DNA of 12,684 nucleotides, taken from contig JAISQG010000222.1 of the NCBI GenBank assembly GCA_031274335.1, positions 1 through 12,684 of the forward strand, given 5' to 3'. A program made the position numbers and the translations under genes. The number at the start of each line of letters is the position of its first letter. The first letter of the stretch is position 1. A model generated the notes under the pieces. It did not search any database. It was not told where the DNA came from and worked only from the letters and a program-made list of their open reading frames with translations. Source of the DNA: Gracilibacteraceae bacterium. GTDB lineage: Bacteria; Bacillota; Desulfitobacteriia; Desulfitobacteriales; Syntrophobotulaceae. Positions 1 through 6,798 of the stretch are shown one piece after another.

Positions 1-3000
1 CCCGAGGCGTCCAATTCCGCCGCCGTCACTCTTTGATTGTTGTTGATCATGATGCCGAAATACTGCCCTTCGGCGCGCACATCAAAATATTCCTCTATGC
101 CTTGCACCGTGTTCACCACAAGGGGCACGGCGGGGACCGCGCCGGTCACGGCGATAAGCGCGGCGCCCGCGGCCGAGCCCTTGTTCAGCGCCACGGTATA
201 AACGCCGTTGACGCAGGCGACGGAAGCGGTTGTGCCATTGGCGACGCGGCCGTTCACCCGGGCTTGCACCCAGGCGGTTTTCGCGGCCTGACTGCTTTGG
301 GCGCTCGCGGGGATCGCATAAGCGCCGCTTTCAATCAAAGCCTTGTCCGCGTAAAGGTCAAGCAAATCCGCGATGGTCAGGTATTTCGTCGTGACAGTGA
401 CGCTGCCCGGCTTTTTGATTTTAGCCTGCAATTGCGTGGTATCCGTGTAAGCGTCGGAAAATTCCAGGCTGATGCTGTCGTCGCTCAAAGAGGAAACAGG
501 CGTGATCCTGTCATCGCTGGCCGTCAGCGAGAAAGCGCCGCCGGCGCCGGCCGTCATTGCGTCGGAGTCCGCGCTCCAGCCGGCATATTCCGCATCTGTG
601 AAGGCGCCGAGGGCGTAGCCGCTGCTCGTGTATTTCATCAGTTTGAGCTGGGCGCTGTTCGGCGTGGTGGGATAATGAAGAGTAGGATAACGAGAGGAAT
701 AAGCGGGCGCGCCGGTTACGGCAAATTTGCACTGAGCAGGGCTGACCTCGCCGGAGGCGCCCACATCAATGTTTATGCCGCCGAGATCCCGGTAAGTGCT
801 GGCGCCGTCCCATTTGTAGCCGTAGAATCTGAGGTATTCCGTCGCTGTGCGCAGGTTATGAGATTGCACTCGCAGCAGAAGCTCGCCCGTGGCGTCAGCC
901 GCAACGACATGCGCGGTTGCCACGGGCGCAGGGCCGTTGACTGTTTTGACCACTGTGAACGCTGTGCCTAGGCCATTAACATCAGATCCATTCTTGTCAA
1001 AGAAGATTTGATTCCATTGGGCGAACGGGTCGCCGTATTGATCCGTGAAGCGAACAGCCATATAATCATAGCCGCCGTTCACGGCCACTTTCAGATCGGG
1101 GGAGGCGAAAGCGGCGTGAGCGGCCACGCGACCCGTGTCGTCGGCAGGATCAAGCACAGTAATGTCAAAATATTCTGTAAAGTCACCGGATTTAATCGTG
1201 ACAGTGGCATTGCCAACGCCCACTGCCCGGATCCATTTTCCATAGTATCTTACAGGATTGATGTAATCGTCATTGACATTGACGCTAATCTGATTGGTGT
1301 AATCGTCATTGACATCGACGACCCACGGGTCGGATGTGCTGAGTGTGACCCTGTTTGTAATATCGTACACATAGCCGCTGCTACCCCTGCCCCTGTCACT
1401 GATGACGCAAAGACCGGCTGTTTCGCCGATGATCAAGGTATGGCTTTGCAGGCCTTGCACCAGAACGGGGCAGCCATCCTCAATCAAATCAAGGCGGTAG
1501 TCGGAAATGGGGAACGGACCGCTGCTGCCGCCGCCAATCGACATGGTCACGGGGGCGGATTCGGCGATGATGGCGGCGTTTTTGCTGATCCGGATCGTGT
1601 AAACAAGTTCCTCGCCCGATTCAAGCAAGGACTGAAGGGCGGCCTGATCCAATTCGCCCGAGGCGGATTCGCTACCGGGGCCGGTGAACACATCATGATT
1701 GGCCGTGAAAAGGACGTCGTAACCGAAGGCGCGGAGTTCGGCGGCCGTGACGTACCGGCTGCCGTTGACCAAAATCCTGAGGAATTGCCCTGTGTCGAGT
1801 ATGTCAAAGCTATCAGCCACGCCTTGCACGGTTTGAACAACCAGATCCTGCTCCTGTTCCTCCGTGACTGCGAGACTCGCGGTGCCGGTTGCCGCGCCGT
1901 TGCTCAAAGTAGCAGTATAGGCGCCGCCGGAGAACGTGACGACGGCGGTGGTGCCGTGGGCGACCAGCGTGTCCGCCGCGGCCTGCACCCAGGCTGTTTT
2001 ATCGGCCTGACCGGTCTGGGCGCTCAGGGGAATCACATACGTGCCCGCTTCGAGCAGGGTTTTGTCCGCGTCAAGATTGAGCTGATCCTCACCGGATTCC
2101 GTGCCCACGGTCAAATCTATTTCCACCGGGGCGCCGTCTTCCGTAGTCACGCTGATCAGAGGGTTGTCGCCGCCGAACAGTTTTTCCTGCAAGTCCTCCG
2201 CATTCAGTTCGGGGTAGGCGGCAAGCAGGAGGCGCACCAATTCGTCAGCCAAGGTGATATTGACGGAGGGCGGCGTGTTTGCCGGCGCGCTCGCCGGAGG
2301 CAGGACGGTGATGTTGCCGGTTTGAGCGTGTTCCGCCAGCGTGATATGTGCCCCGTTTACCGCCACCGTTTCCGCGACCGGAGCGTCCAGCACGATGTTT
2401 TCCGTCGTCGCCACTTCCAGCTGATTGATCACGGCCGAACTCGCGCCCGCCAAGGTGGAAGCGCTCTGGAGAACGACTTTGGGGGCGGAGGATTCGTCGA
2501 AATAAACGCGGGTGGCGAGGTCGTTCGCCGGATTGACATAAACGGTGTTCTGAAATTCCACCCGCTGAAATTTTACGGAATGAGCGCCGCCGCCGCTGAT
2601 GGTGGTTTCGCCCGATACTGTGACACCGGCTAGGCCCACATCGCCCGCGCCGACACCTTTGCTTATGGTCAGGTTGTTGTATACATCAAGTTTCAGTGCT
2701 GAGGGAGATTGGCCGAAAAGGGCCGCGGCATCAGAGCGGGCGCTGTCGTTCGCGCCGGCCGTCCGGCCGATCAGGTAAGCGCCCGCTTGATTTATAGCCA
2801 GCGCGCCGCCGTTTTCACTGTAAGCAGGCGTGCCGCGGCCGCCACCGCCGCCACCGCCGCCACCGCCGGACGGAGGCAAGGCCGCCGCGCCGGCCGCGCT
2901 GACCACATTTTGCAGAATGATGGCGGAAGTCACGGCCGTGCCGCCGAGACCGATGACGCGCTGGTGTGATTTGCCGGCTAGGAAGGCGCGGGCCTCGGCC

Positions 3001-3884
3001 GACAGCGCGCTGTTATCGGTCAGCAGAAGCGGCGCGCCCGCGATATAGGCCGAGGCGGCCAGGGCGTCCACCAGGTGGTTGCCGGCGCCGTTCGCCACAA
3101 AAAGACCTTTGCTGTAGTCCCAGCTGTCCGCAAATTGTTTCAGCACAGACAAATTCGTGTCGTAGCGGGTCGCGCCGCCCAGGCGCAGCGCTCCGGGCAA
3201 AGCGGCCAAGAGAGCGTCGCTTATGACGCCGGAGCCGCCGATGGCATAGGTTGCGCTGATATTATGCGCGGCTATAAAGTTTTGCGCGGAAGCCGGCAGA
3301 GCCTCCGGCCCCGTGAGCAGGACGGGCCAGCCTCTGGCCGCCGCGATGGAAGCAATGGACAGGGCGTCGGCGTTATTGTAGGCCGAAGTGACGACGGCTG
3401 TACTTACTGTCGTTCGTTTGGCTACTTCGTCTGCAATGTTCGCCGCCGTGGCAAAGCGGTCGGAACCGCCCAGGGAAACGGGCGTCGCGCCGAGCGCGCT
3501 CACAGCGTTTTGCACGGCCGGCGTGAGGACGCCGCTGCCGCCGGCCAGATAGACGTTCTTAACCCCCAAGCGCCGCAGCTCGTCAGCCGTGACCGGCGTC
3601 AGCCTGTTGCTTTCCGTGAGCAGGATGGGAGCGTTCAGGATTTTGGCCAGCGGCGCCGCTGTCAGGGCATCGACGAGGTTGGCGTCCGCGCCGCCGGCCA
3701 GAACAACATTTTCCGCTGCGGGCCAGCCGGCCTGAGAAATGCTGACCGCCGTTTCATAGCGGTTGCCGCCAGCCAGTCTGTCCGTCGTAATGTCAGCCGC
3801 GAAGGTCTGCGCCGGAACGAGCATCGTCAGAAGCAGAGCGGCGGCGCAGCAGATGGCGGTGGCGCGGGAATGGGATTTTTTCAT
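1..3884 (-). CDS. Large secreted cell-surface protein with three CWB2 repeats (partial, C-terminus off left edge)
   Basis: The minus-strand frame from ATG at 3884 stays open to the left edge, giving 1294 residues without a stop; I read every codon and saw no frameshift. Residues 1-29 form a signal peptide: basic MKKSHSR, a hydrophobic core, and a likely cleavage at TFA/A or after A30. Three cell-wall-binding type 2 repeats follow, each starting with an (L)GG/AGG..R(Y/F).T motif: AGGNRYET near residue 38, LGGSDRFAT near 138 and LGGATRYDT near 235. In other Bacillota such triplets attach proteins non-covalently to an anionic wall polymer. A ten-glycine hinge (340-349) separates the anchor from the stalk. 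Residues about 385-510 are rich in G, T, V and N and look like a beta-helix. A Big2-like Ig fold lies near 835-915. A module of about 117 residues occurs at 604-719 and again at 1177-1293. AACGGAGG is 8 nt before the ATG. The protein is probably an S-layer or adhesin-type exoprotein; no enzymatic motif was recognised. The full length is unknown. Confidence 0.88.
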   Translation of the reverse strand, partial: MKKSHSRATAICCAAALLLTMLVPAQTFAADITTDRLAGGNRYETAVSISQAGWPAAENVVLAGGADANLVDALTAAPLAKILNAPILLTESNRLTPVTADELRRLGVKNVYLAGGSGVLTPAVQNAVSALGATPVSLGGSDRFATAANIADEVAKRTTVSTAVVTSAYNNADALSIASIAAARGWPVLLTGPEALPASAQNFIAAHNISATYAIGGSGVISDALLAALPGALRLGGATRYDTNLSVLKQFADSWDYSKGLFVANGAGNHLVDALAASAYIAGAPLLLTDNSALSAEARAFLAGKSHQRVIGLGGTAVTSAIILQNVVSAAGAAALPPSGGGGGGGGGGRGTPAYSENGGALAINQAGAYLIGRTAGANDSARSDAAALFGQSPSALKLDVYNNLTISKGVGAGDVGLAGVTVSGETTISGGGAHSVKFQRVEFQNTVYVNPANDLATRVYFDESSAPKVVLQSASTLAGASSAVINQLEVATTENIVLDAPVAETVAVNGAHITLAEHAQTGNITVLPPASAPANTPPSVNITLADELVRLLLAAYPELNAEDLQEKLFGGDNPLISVTTEDGAPVEIDLTVGTESGEDQLNLDADKTLLEAGTYVIPLSAQTGQADKTAWVQAAADTLVAHGTTAVVTFSGGAYTATLSNGAATGTASLAVTEEQEQDLVVQTVQGVADSFDILDTGQFLRILVNGSRYVTAAELRAFGYDVLFTANHDVFTGPGSESASGELDQAALQSLLESGEELVYTIRISKNAAIIAESAPVTMSIGGGSSGPFPISDYRLDLIEDGCPVLVQGLQSHTLIIGETAGLCVISDRGRGSSGYVYDITNRVTLSTSDPWVVDVNDDYTNQISVNVNDDYINPVRYYGKWIRAVGVGNATVTIKSGDFTEYFDITVLDPADDTGRVAAHAAFASPDLKVAVNGGYDYMAVRFTDQYGDPFAQWNQIFFDKNGSDVNGLGTAFTVVKTVNGPAPVATAHVVAADATGELLLRVQSHNLRTATEYLRFYGYKWDGASTYRDLGGINIDVGASGEVSPAQCKFAVTGAPAYSSRYPTLHYPTTPNSAQLKLMKYTSSGYALGAFTDAEYAGWSADSDAMTAGAGGAFSLTASDDRITPVSSLSDDSISLEFSDAYTDTTQLQAKIKKPGSVTVTTKYLTIADLLDLYADKALIESGAYAIPASAQSSQAAKTAWVQARVNGRVANGTTASVACVNGVYTVALNKGSAAGAALIAVTGAVPAVPLVVNTVQGIEEYFDVRAEGQYFGIMINNNQRVTAAELDAS
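6..356 (-). repeat. Internal protein module, copy 2 (residues about 1177-1293), cut by the edge
   Basis: This is the second copy of the module seen at 1728-2075, about 573 residues further towards the C-terminus. The same ordered signatures are visible (ADKALIESGAY, KTAWVQA, GTTA, NTVQG, VTAAEL). The window ends just after the VTAAEL signature, so the rest of the copy and any further copies lie to the left. Confidence 0.75.
1262..1315 (-). repeat. Short direct repeat with 36-bp period inside the Ig-like segment
   Basis: The 18-mer TGTAATCGTCATTGACAT occurs at 1262-1279 and again at 1298-1315. The 36-bp offset equals 12 codons, so the protein carries VNVNDDYINPVR directly after VDVNDDYTNQIS. 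Both copies share V.VNDDY.N, which looks like a recent local duplication of one beta-hairpin. Confidence 0.8.
1728..2075 (-). repeat. Internal protein module, copy 1 (residues about 604-719)
   Basis: This is the first copy of a diverged module of about 117 residues. Shared signature stretches with copy 2 include ADK.L.E.G.Y.IP.SAQ, KTAWVQA, V..GTTA, Y...L..G, TVQG and VTAAEL, in the same order. About half the aligned positions are identical by eye, but the DNA has diverged, so the duplication is old. The pattern resembles uncharacterised modules common in Bacillota surface proteins; I cannot name the family with certainty. Confidence 0.75.
2838..2867 (-). repeat. In-frame 9-bp tandem repeat encoding a Gly10 hinge
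   Basis: On the plus strand this is GCCGCCACC repeated three times plus one extra GCC. Read on the minus strand it gives ten consecutive glycines (residues 340-349) between the wall-anchor repeats and the exposed stalk. The unit is a multiple of three, so slippage would change hinge length without breaking the frame. Confidence 0.85.
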
Positions 3885-3892
3885 GAGTTTTT

Positions 3893-3897
3893 CCTCC
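3893..3897 (-). promoter_or_regulatory. Ribosome binding site of the CWB2 protein
   Basis: GGAGG on the minus strand, within AACGGAGGAAAAACTC, lies 8 nt before the ATG at 3884. It is near-perfect in sequence and spacing and fixes this start. Confidence 0.9.
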
Positions 3898-3898
3898 G

Positions 3899-3907
3899 TT
3901 ATTTCAT
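3899..3907 (-). other. Possible two-codon leader ORF (ATG AAA TAA)
   Basis: In the leader of the CWB2 gene, AAGGAA (3913-3918) is followed 5 nt later by ATG AAA TAA. The stop ends one base before the GGAGG that serves the main gene. The arrangement could load or position ribosomes, but a nine-base ORF can occur by chance. Confidence 0.3.
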
Positions 3908-3966
3908 AACAATTCCTTAACTTAATCATATCCTTATGTTTCACTGGCATATCGCGTTGACTATAC

Positions 3967-3994
3967 ATTACAATAATCGGGCGTGGCCTGTCAA
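3967..3994 (-). promoter_or_regulatory. Sigma-A type promoter of the CWB2 surface protein gene
   Basis: On the minus strand, TTGACA (3994-3989, perfect -35) is followed by a 16-bp spacer and TGTAAT (3972-3967, 5 of 6 matches to the -10 consensus). The -35 begins 8 bases after the stop codon of the upstream gene. Transcription would start near 3960, giving a leader of about 75 nt. It suggests the surface protein is transcribed strongly and independently of the upstream operon. Confidence 0.75.
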
Positions 3995-4002
3995 GAAAAA
4001 AC

Positions 4003-4791
4003 TTAAAAGGGGAAAACCTTATACCATGCGGTCAGTATTTGCAGCAGCCTTTTATCAAGGAAATTTACCGCCTCCGCGCGAAGATGTTCAGGAACGCCAT
4101 AATACGCTTCCGCTATGCTGCCCGTTATCGCCGCGAGGGTATCGCTGTCGCCGCCAATGGAGATAGCGTTGCGTACCGCGTCCTCAAACGACGTTGATTC
4201 GAGGAAGGCGCATATGGCCTGAGGCACGGTGTTTTGGCACGTTTCGTTGAACATATAGCTATCCCGTATGCCGTCAAGCGTGAAGTTTATCGGGTAGTAG
4301 CGCTCGTTTACGCAGTCACGGATTTCGGGTATGCTCTTGCCTCCGCGGGCGAGAAAGATGCAGACGGCGGTTGCTTCCGCGCCTTTTATGCCTTCCGGGT
4401 GGTTGTGCGTGACCTCAGTCACCTTGCGGGAGAGCGTCACAGCCTCGTCAAGCGATTGCGCCGCGAATCCGCAAGCGGACACGCGCATTGCCGCCCCGTT
4501 GCCATAGCTGCCATACGGACCCATCGTGTCAGAGTATAACCACTGGCGGAACATGCCGCCGTAGCCGCAGTTTGGGTACGGTCTGCCTACTTCCCGCATG
4601 CTTTTGACGGCGAGAGCGCCAAGTTTGGCATAATCCTTGCCACACTCAAGGACCGCCTCGGCGACGGCGAGGGTCATAATGCTGTCGTCGGTGGCGAAAC
4701 AGCCCTTGGCGAACAAATCGAATTTCTTGTCACGGTGATTGTTAAATTCAAACCGCGAGCCCGCAATGTCTCCGATTATCGCGCCTATCAA
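4003..4791 (-). CDS. ADP-ribosylglycohydrolase family protein (DraG/ARH-like)
   Basis: The 262-residue protein has the hallmarks of the DraG/ARH fold, which uses a dinuclear Mg or Mn site to remove ADP-ribose from proteins or small molecules. Visible motifs are GDIAGS (7-12), TDDS (34-37, metal ligands), GNGAAMR (97-103), THNHPEG (128-134) and GGDSDT (213-218, second ligand set). All predicted metal ligands are present, so it should be active, and the length is normal. The start is TTG at 4791, supported by GAGGGGG 7 nt upstream. It lies 47 bases after wbpE and just before the CWB2 promoter. No ADP-ribosyltransferase, nitrogenase or macrodomain gene is in the window, so the substrate is unknown. 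Sampled lines are near 53% GC against about 70% in wbpD, which hints at a separate origin. It is probably cytoplasmic, since no signal peptide is visible. Confidence 0.9.
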   Translation of the reverse strand: MIGAIIGDIAGSRFEFNNHRDKKFDLFAKGCFATDDSIMTLAVAEAVLECGKDYAKLGALAVKSMREVGRPYPNCGYGGMFRQWLYSDTMGPYGSYGNGAAMRVSACGFAAQSLDEAVTLSRKVTEVTHNHPEGIKGAEATAVCIFLARGGKSIPEIRDCVNERYYPINFTLDGIRDSYMFNETCQNTVPQAICAFLESTSFEDAVRNAISIGGDSDTLAAITGSIAEAYYGVPEHLRAEAVNFLDKRLLQILTAWYKVFPF

Positions 4792-4807
4792 GTTTTCGCC
4801 CCCTCAG

Positions 4808-4822
4808 CGGCGATAAACGCCG
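4808..4822. other. Small hairpin in the gap between wbpE and the ADP-ribosylglycohydrolase gene
   Basis: CGGCG-ATAAA-CGCCG forms a 5-bp GC stem with a 5-nt loop. On the minus-strand transcript it sits between the wbpE stop (4838-4840) and the SD GAGGGGG (4799-4805), with no U-tract after it, so it is not a convincing terminator in that direction. It could act as a weak attenuator or RNA-processing site, or be chance. Confidence 0.3.
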
Positions 4823-4837
4823 TTTTGATTGAATTTT

Positions 4838-5950
4838 CTAAACATAATCCCGCACGGCCGCAATGACACGCTCAAGCAGGTCGGGCGTGAGTTCCGGGTA
4901 GCAGGGGATGGCCAAGGCTTCGGCGCAGGCCTGTTCCGCGCGCGGCAGGTCGCCGGCCCGGTACCCCAGAGACGCGAACGCCTTTTGCAGATGCAGCGGC
5001 ACGGGATAATAAACGGCGCTTGCCACGCCCCGTTCGCGCAGCCCGGCCGCCAGGCGCTCCCGCTCCGGCGTCCTCAGCACATATAGGTGGTAAACCGGTT
5101 CGCCGCCCGCCTCCCGCCCCGGCAGGGTCAGACGGCCGGCGGCGGCCAAATCGGCCAGCGCCGCGTCATAAATGCCCGCCACGCGCCGGCGCGCTTCGTT
5201 CCAGCGCGGGAGAAAGCGCAGCTTCACGCGCAGTACAGCCGCCTGAATTTCGTCCAGGCGGCTGTTGTAGCCGATTTCCTCATGGTAATATTTGGTGCGG
5301 CAGCCGTGAAAACGCAGCACGCGCAGCTCCGCGGCCAAAGCCCCGTCGTTGGTCACGACCATGCCCCCGTCCCCGTAAGCGCCGAGGTTTTTCGTCGGAA
5401 AAAAACTGAAGGCCCCGGCCCGGCCCCAGGAACCGGCCCGCCGTCCGGAGCGGGCGGCCCCGATGGCCTGCGCCGCGTCCTCAATGACCGCGAGGCCATG
5501 CGCGTCCGCGCAGGCCAGCAGCCGTTCCATGTCGAGCATTTGGCCGAAAATATGCACGGCCACAATCGCCTTTGTCCGCGGCGTGATGAGGCGCTCCAAT
5601 TCGGTTATGTCCATGTTGAGCGTCAGAGGATCGATGTCGGCGAACACAGGCACCGCCCCGAGAGCGGCGATTGTTTCCGCCGAGGCAAAAAAGGTGAAAG
5701 GCGTCGTGATCACTTCGTCCCCCGGTCCCACGCCGAGGGCCCGCAACGTCAGGAGCAAAGCGTCCGTGCCGTTCGCCACGCCGACGGCGTGCTCCGCGCC
5801 GCAAAAGGCGGCGATTTCCCGCTCCAGCGCCTCGCCTTCCGGCCCGAGGATAAAACGGCCGGAATGCACCACACCCATGACGGCGGCATCAATTTCCTCT
5901 CGGATGTTTTCGTATTGCGCCCGCAAATCCAAAAGCGGAATATTCATCAT
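4838..5950 (-). CDS. wbpE: WbpE-like PLP aminotransferase (DegT/DnrJ/EryC1 family)
   Basis: The 370-residue sugar aminotransferase has a typical length and complete active-site motifs: GTDAL (61-65), EDAAQ (157-161, PLP-ring contacts) and the Schiff-base lysine K187 in FFPTKNLG, followed by YGDGG. The family transfers the amino group of glutamate to a keto-sugar nucleotide. Next to WbpA, WbpB and a WbpD-like acetyltransferase, the expected substrate is UDP-2-acetamido-2-deoxy-3-keto-glucuronate, which is aminated at C3. The start ATG overlaps the wbpD stop as ATGA (5947-5950); a second ATG follows at once, so the true start may be either of the first two residues. It ends with TAG at 4838-4840. 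It is translationally coupled to the genes before it. DegT specificity is hard to read from sequence, so the role rests largely on context. Confidence 0.88.
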   Translation of the reverse strand: MMNIPLLDLRAQYENIREEIDAAVMGVVHSGRFILGPEGEALEREIAAFCGAEHAVGVANGTDALLLTLRALGVGPGDEVITTPFTFFASAETIAALGAVPVFADIDPLTLNMDITELERLITPRTKAIVAVHIFGQMLDMERLLACADAHGLAVIEDAAQAIGAARSGRRAGSWGRAGAFSFFPTKNLGAYGDGGMVVTNDGALAAELRVLRFHGCRTKYYHEEIGYNSRLDEIQAAVLRVKLRFLPRWNEARRRVAGIYDAALADLAAAGRLTLPGREAGGEPVYHLYVLRTPERERLAAGLRERGVASAVYYPVPLHLQKAFASLGYRAGDLPRAEQACAEALAIPCYPELTPDLLERVIAAVRDYV

Positions 5951-6798
5951 GGCAGCAGCTCATCCTCCGGCACATCCCGCCGCTCGCGCGCCGGATGCCC
6001 CACCAGCACCTTGCCCGCCCCGGCGTCCTTCGTTACCACGGCGCCGGCCGCGATAAAACTCTCCCGACCCACCTCAATGCCCGGCAACAGCACGGCGCCG
6101 CCACCCACCCGCGCCCGGCGGCGGATGGTCGCGCCTTTTATCAGCGCGAAGCGTTTTTCCGTGCGGCCCATGAAATTGTCGTTGGTCGTCACCACCATCG
6201 GGGCGATAAAAACCTCGTCCTCAATCGTCATATGGGCGGTGATGTAAGCCCCGGACTGAATTTTCACGGACCGGCCGATTTGGACGTCGTTTTCCACGAT
6301 GCAGCCGCTGCCGATGACGGCGCGCTCCGCCACGCCGCAATTTTCGCGCACCAGCGCCCCATCGCCGAGAAAAACGTTTTTCGCCAGCCGTGTCCCCGCG
6401 TAAACCACGGCGCCGGCCCCGACGACGCAATGCTCCGCCAGGATCAGCGGCCCCGAATCCGTCGCTCGCACCGTGCTCGCGGCCGCGGCCAAAGGCGGGC
6501 GGCCCAAGACGGCTCCGGCCCCGATCACCGCTCCGTCCCCGACGACTGTGCCGGCGCAAACCGTGACCCGGCAGGCCAGCGCCGCGCCGGCCCCGACCTG
6601 CGAGCCGGCTTCCAGCACCGTGTACGGCCCCAGACGCGCGTCCGGACCGGCGGAGGCTCCCTCCGCCAGCACGCAGCCGGCCTCCAGACGCGCTCCGGCT
6701 CCGACGCGCGCCCGCGCGCCGACGACGCAAAAAGGCCCGACCGCGGCGGCGGGATCGACGACGGCATCGGCGGCCACGACCGCGTTTTCATCGATCAT
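5947..6798 (-). CDS. wbpD: WbpD-like N-acetyltransferase, long left-handed beta-helix protein
   Basis: The 283-residue protein is almost wholly built of hexapeptide repeats ([V/I]G.GA.[V/L]), the left-handed beta-helix of trimeric acyl-CoA-dependent acyltransferases. The C-terminal part, residues about 150-258, matches the WbpD/WlbB type of sugar N-acetyltransferase: RENCGV, VENDVQIG, SGAYITAH, VFIAPMV, then a TNDNFMGRTEKR loop (205-216), and the closing IAAGAVVTKD and VGHPAR. WbpD acetylates the C3 amino group of the sugar made by WbpE, using acetyl-CoA. Classical WbpD is about 190 residues; here roughly 100 more residues of beta-helix precede it, an architecture I recall from other Bacillota. 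Residues 100-116 interrupt the repeats with a loop containing RPPLAAAA. ATGA overlaps join it to wbpB upstream and wbpE downstream. Acyl donor and sugar are inferred from context. Confidence 0.82.
   Translation of the reverse strand: MIDENAVVAADAVVDPAAAVGPFCVVGARARVGAGARLEAGCVLAEGASAGPDARLGPYTVLEAGSQVGAGAALACRVTVCAGTVVGDGAVIGAGAVLGRPPLAAAASTVRATDSGPLILAEHCVVGAGAVVYAGTRLAKNVFLGDGALVRENCGVAERAVIGSGCIVENDVQIGRSVKIQSGAYITAHMTIEDEVFIAPMVVTTNDNFMGRTEKRFALIKGATIRRRARVGGGAVLLPGIEVGRESFIAAGAVVTKDAGAGKVLVGHPARERRDVPEDELLP

Noticed and set aside
33..971. 312-codon plus-strand ORF opposite the surface-protein gene
   Set aside because: It is antisense to the C-terminal part of the same CWB2 protein, where the minus frame reads through and matches the internal repeat.
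1008..2633. 541-codon plus-strand ORF opposite the surface-protein gene
   Set aside because: It is antisense to an unbroken coding frame with a signal peptide, CWB2 repeats and a repeated module. Its translation is compositionally odd and shows no domain. GC-rich third positions make long antisense frames likely.
3843..3884. Lipoprotein signal in the CWB2 protein (two cysteines near residue 12)
   Set aside because: The cysteines precede the hydrophobic core and lack the L-[AST]-[GA]-C order; an AxA-type cleavage near residue 29 fits better.
4808..4826. Rho-independent terminator after wbpE
   Set aside because: The stem is only 5 bp and the T-run follows on the plus strand, where there is no gene to terminate. 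On the minus strand no U-tract follows.
5087..6247. Plus-strand ORF spanning wbpE and wbpD
   Set aside because: It crosses two real, overlapping minus-strand genes and has no family signature.
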